A stretch of 19,350 nucleotides of DNA from an uncultured Rhodocyclaceae bacterium. GTDB lineage: Bacteria; Pseudomonadota; Gammaproteobacteria; Burkholderiales; Rhodocyclaceae. This document shows positions 18,470 through 19,350 of this stretch, one piece after another. Location: positions 1-19,350 of the forward strand of contig CALAGF010000342.1 in NCBI GenBank assembly GCA_937892345.1, in the 5' to 3' direction. Position 1 is the first letter of the stretch. The number at the start of each line of letters is the position of its first letter. The notes below the pieces were generated by a model. That model was not told where the DNA came from. It was given only the letters and a program-made list of their open reading frames with translations, and ran no database searches. A program made the position numbers and the translations under genes.

Positions 18470-19350
18470 TGGCGGACAGCAGCAACGCCGCCTGGCTGGC
18501 ACGCAGCCAGCAGGCCGTCTGGCATCCCTGCACGCAAATGCAGCACCACGCCCGGCCCGACGCGCCCAGTCATCTGCCGCTGATACCGATCGCCCGCGCC
18601 GCCGGACCCTGGCTGCACGACTTCGATGGCAAGGCCTACCTCGATGGCATCAGCTCGTGGTGGACCAATGTCTTCGGTCACGCCAACCCGCGCATCAACG
18701 CGGCCCTGCGCGAGCAGCTGGAAACGCTGGAACACGTCATGCTGGCCGGCTTCACGCACCAGCCGGTAGTCGAGCTTTCCGAGCGTCTGGCGGCGTTGAC
18801 CGGTGGACGGCTCGGCCATGCTTTCTATGCCTCGGATGGCGCATCGGCTACCGAAATTGCGCTGAAGATGAGCTTTCATTACTGGCGCAATGTCGGTCGA
18901 CCCGAAAAATCCGGATTTCTCTGCCTGGCCGGCAGCTACCATGGAGAAACCGTGGGCGCGCTGGCCGTCACCGATGTTGCGATTTTCCGCGATGCCTACG
19001 CGCCTCTGGTGCGAACGGCCGCCCACGTGCTGCCTTCGCCCGATTTCCGTCTGGCGGAAGCCGGCGAAACCCCTGCCGATGTTGCCCGGCGCGCTGCTGC
19101 CAGCCTGCAGGCACATCTAGAACAGCACGGCCGCAACACCGCGGCCCTGATTGTCGAACCCCTGGTTCAGGGCGCCGCCGGCATGGTCATGTACGACCCG
19201 GAATACCTGCGCCTCGCCCGCGCCTTGTGCGATCAATACGAAGTCCACCTGATCTGCGACGAAATTGCCGTCGGCTGCGGCCGGACTGGCACCTTCTTCG
19301 CCCACGAACAAGCGCTGCAGGACGGCCAGCCGATCCGCCCCGATCTGATG
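18469..19350 (+). CDS. bioA: Adenosylmethionine-8-amino-7-oxononanoate aminotransferase, N-terminal part
   Basis: BioA is a PLP enzyme making 7,8-diaminopelargonate from 7-keto-8-aminopelargonate with S-adenosylmethionine as amino donor, in biotin synthesis. The open frame gives 294 residues and runs off the window. Typical features are QAVWHPCTQM (17-25), LDGISSWWTNVFGHANP (58-74, substrate-pocket tryptophans), SDGASATEIALKM, GSYHGETVGALAVT with Y157 stacking on PLP, VEPLVQGAAGM, and ICDEIAVGCGRTG with PLP-contacting D264. The PLP lysine lies beyond the window edge. The ATG overlaps the DUF2863 stop by one base (TGATG), indicating translational coupling. The truncation is due to the window, not a broken gene. 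Confidence 0.95.
   Translation, partial: MADSSNAAWLARSQQAVWHPCTQMQHHARPDAPSHLPLIPIARAAGPWLHDFDGKAYLDGISSWWTNVFGHANPRINAALREQLETLEHVMLAGFTHQPVVELSERLAALTGGRLGHAFYASDGASATEIALKMSFHYWRNVGRPEKSGFLCLAGSYHGETVGALAVTDVAIFRDAYAPLVRTAAHVLPSPDFRLAEAGETPADVARRAAASLQAHLEQHGRNTAALIVEPLVQGAAGMVMYDPEYLRLARALCDQYEVHLICDEIAVGCGRTGTFFAHEQALQDGQPIRPDLM

Overview
The window is a GC-rich stretch of bacterial chromosome carrying ordinary housekeeping genes around a dense signalling and hydrogenase region. The gene set (an AcnB-type aconitase, a DUF2863 protein, DusC, YaaA, BioA, large hybrid histidine kinases with HPt tails, group 2 [NiFe] hydrogenase subunits) fits a betaproteobacterium. Rhodocyclales (Dechloromonas, Azonexus or Accumulibacter-like) is my best guess from protein flavour, not a demonstrated assignment. 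No rRNA, tRNA, CRISPR array or insertion sequence was seen. The first 46 bases are Illumina adapter and index, so this is the raw end of a draft contig.

Layout: (1) 1-46 adapter. (2) 47-412 minus, 5' part of acnB, cut by the adapter. (3) 413-905, a ~490 bp divergent intergenic region with two copies of a ~62 bp element carrying DnaA-box-like sequences. (4) 906-2784 plus: transaldolase, a VanZ-like membrane protein and a hemerythrin-like protein with an extra cysteine cluster. (5) 2763-4756 minus: the operon dusC, a TrmB-like methyltransferase and a YkgJ-type cysteine-cluster protein. (6) 4910-10089 plus: a REC/HD-GYP response regulator whose HD-GYP domain seems to lack a metal-ligand segment, a 1212-residue membrane hybrid kinase and a PIN-domain protein, all tightly spaced. 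(7) 10153-15339 plus: a three-gene operon, start-stop overlapped, encoding the small and large subunits of a cytoplasmic group 2 [NiFe] hydrogenase and a 914-residue protein. In that protein a complete hydrogenase maturation-protease domain is fused to a soluble PAS/histidine-kinase/REC/HPt chain. (8) 15356-16129 minus: yaaA. (9) 16262-19350 plus: a ClpX-like AAA+ protein without the zinc-binding domain, a DUF2863 protein, and bioA running off the end.

The most interesting part is the 10153-15339 operon. Neither hydrogenase subunit has an export signal, and the genes are coupled to a soluble kinase, as in the H2-sensing hydrogenases HoxBC/HupUV with HoxJ/HupT. Here the expected sensory N-terminus is replaced by a HupD/HybD-like fold that keeps all three nickel-ligand positions. 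I infer a module in which the protease-like domain docks on the large subunit and reports its state (H2 bound, or nickel loaded) to a phosphorelay. The target response regulator is not in the window. The nearby REC/HD-GYP protein is one possible output but is not shown to be linked.
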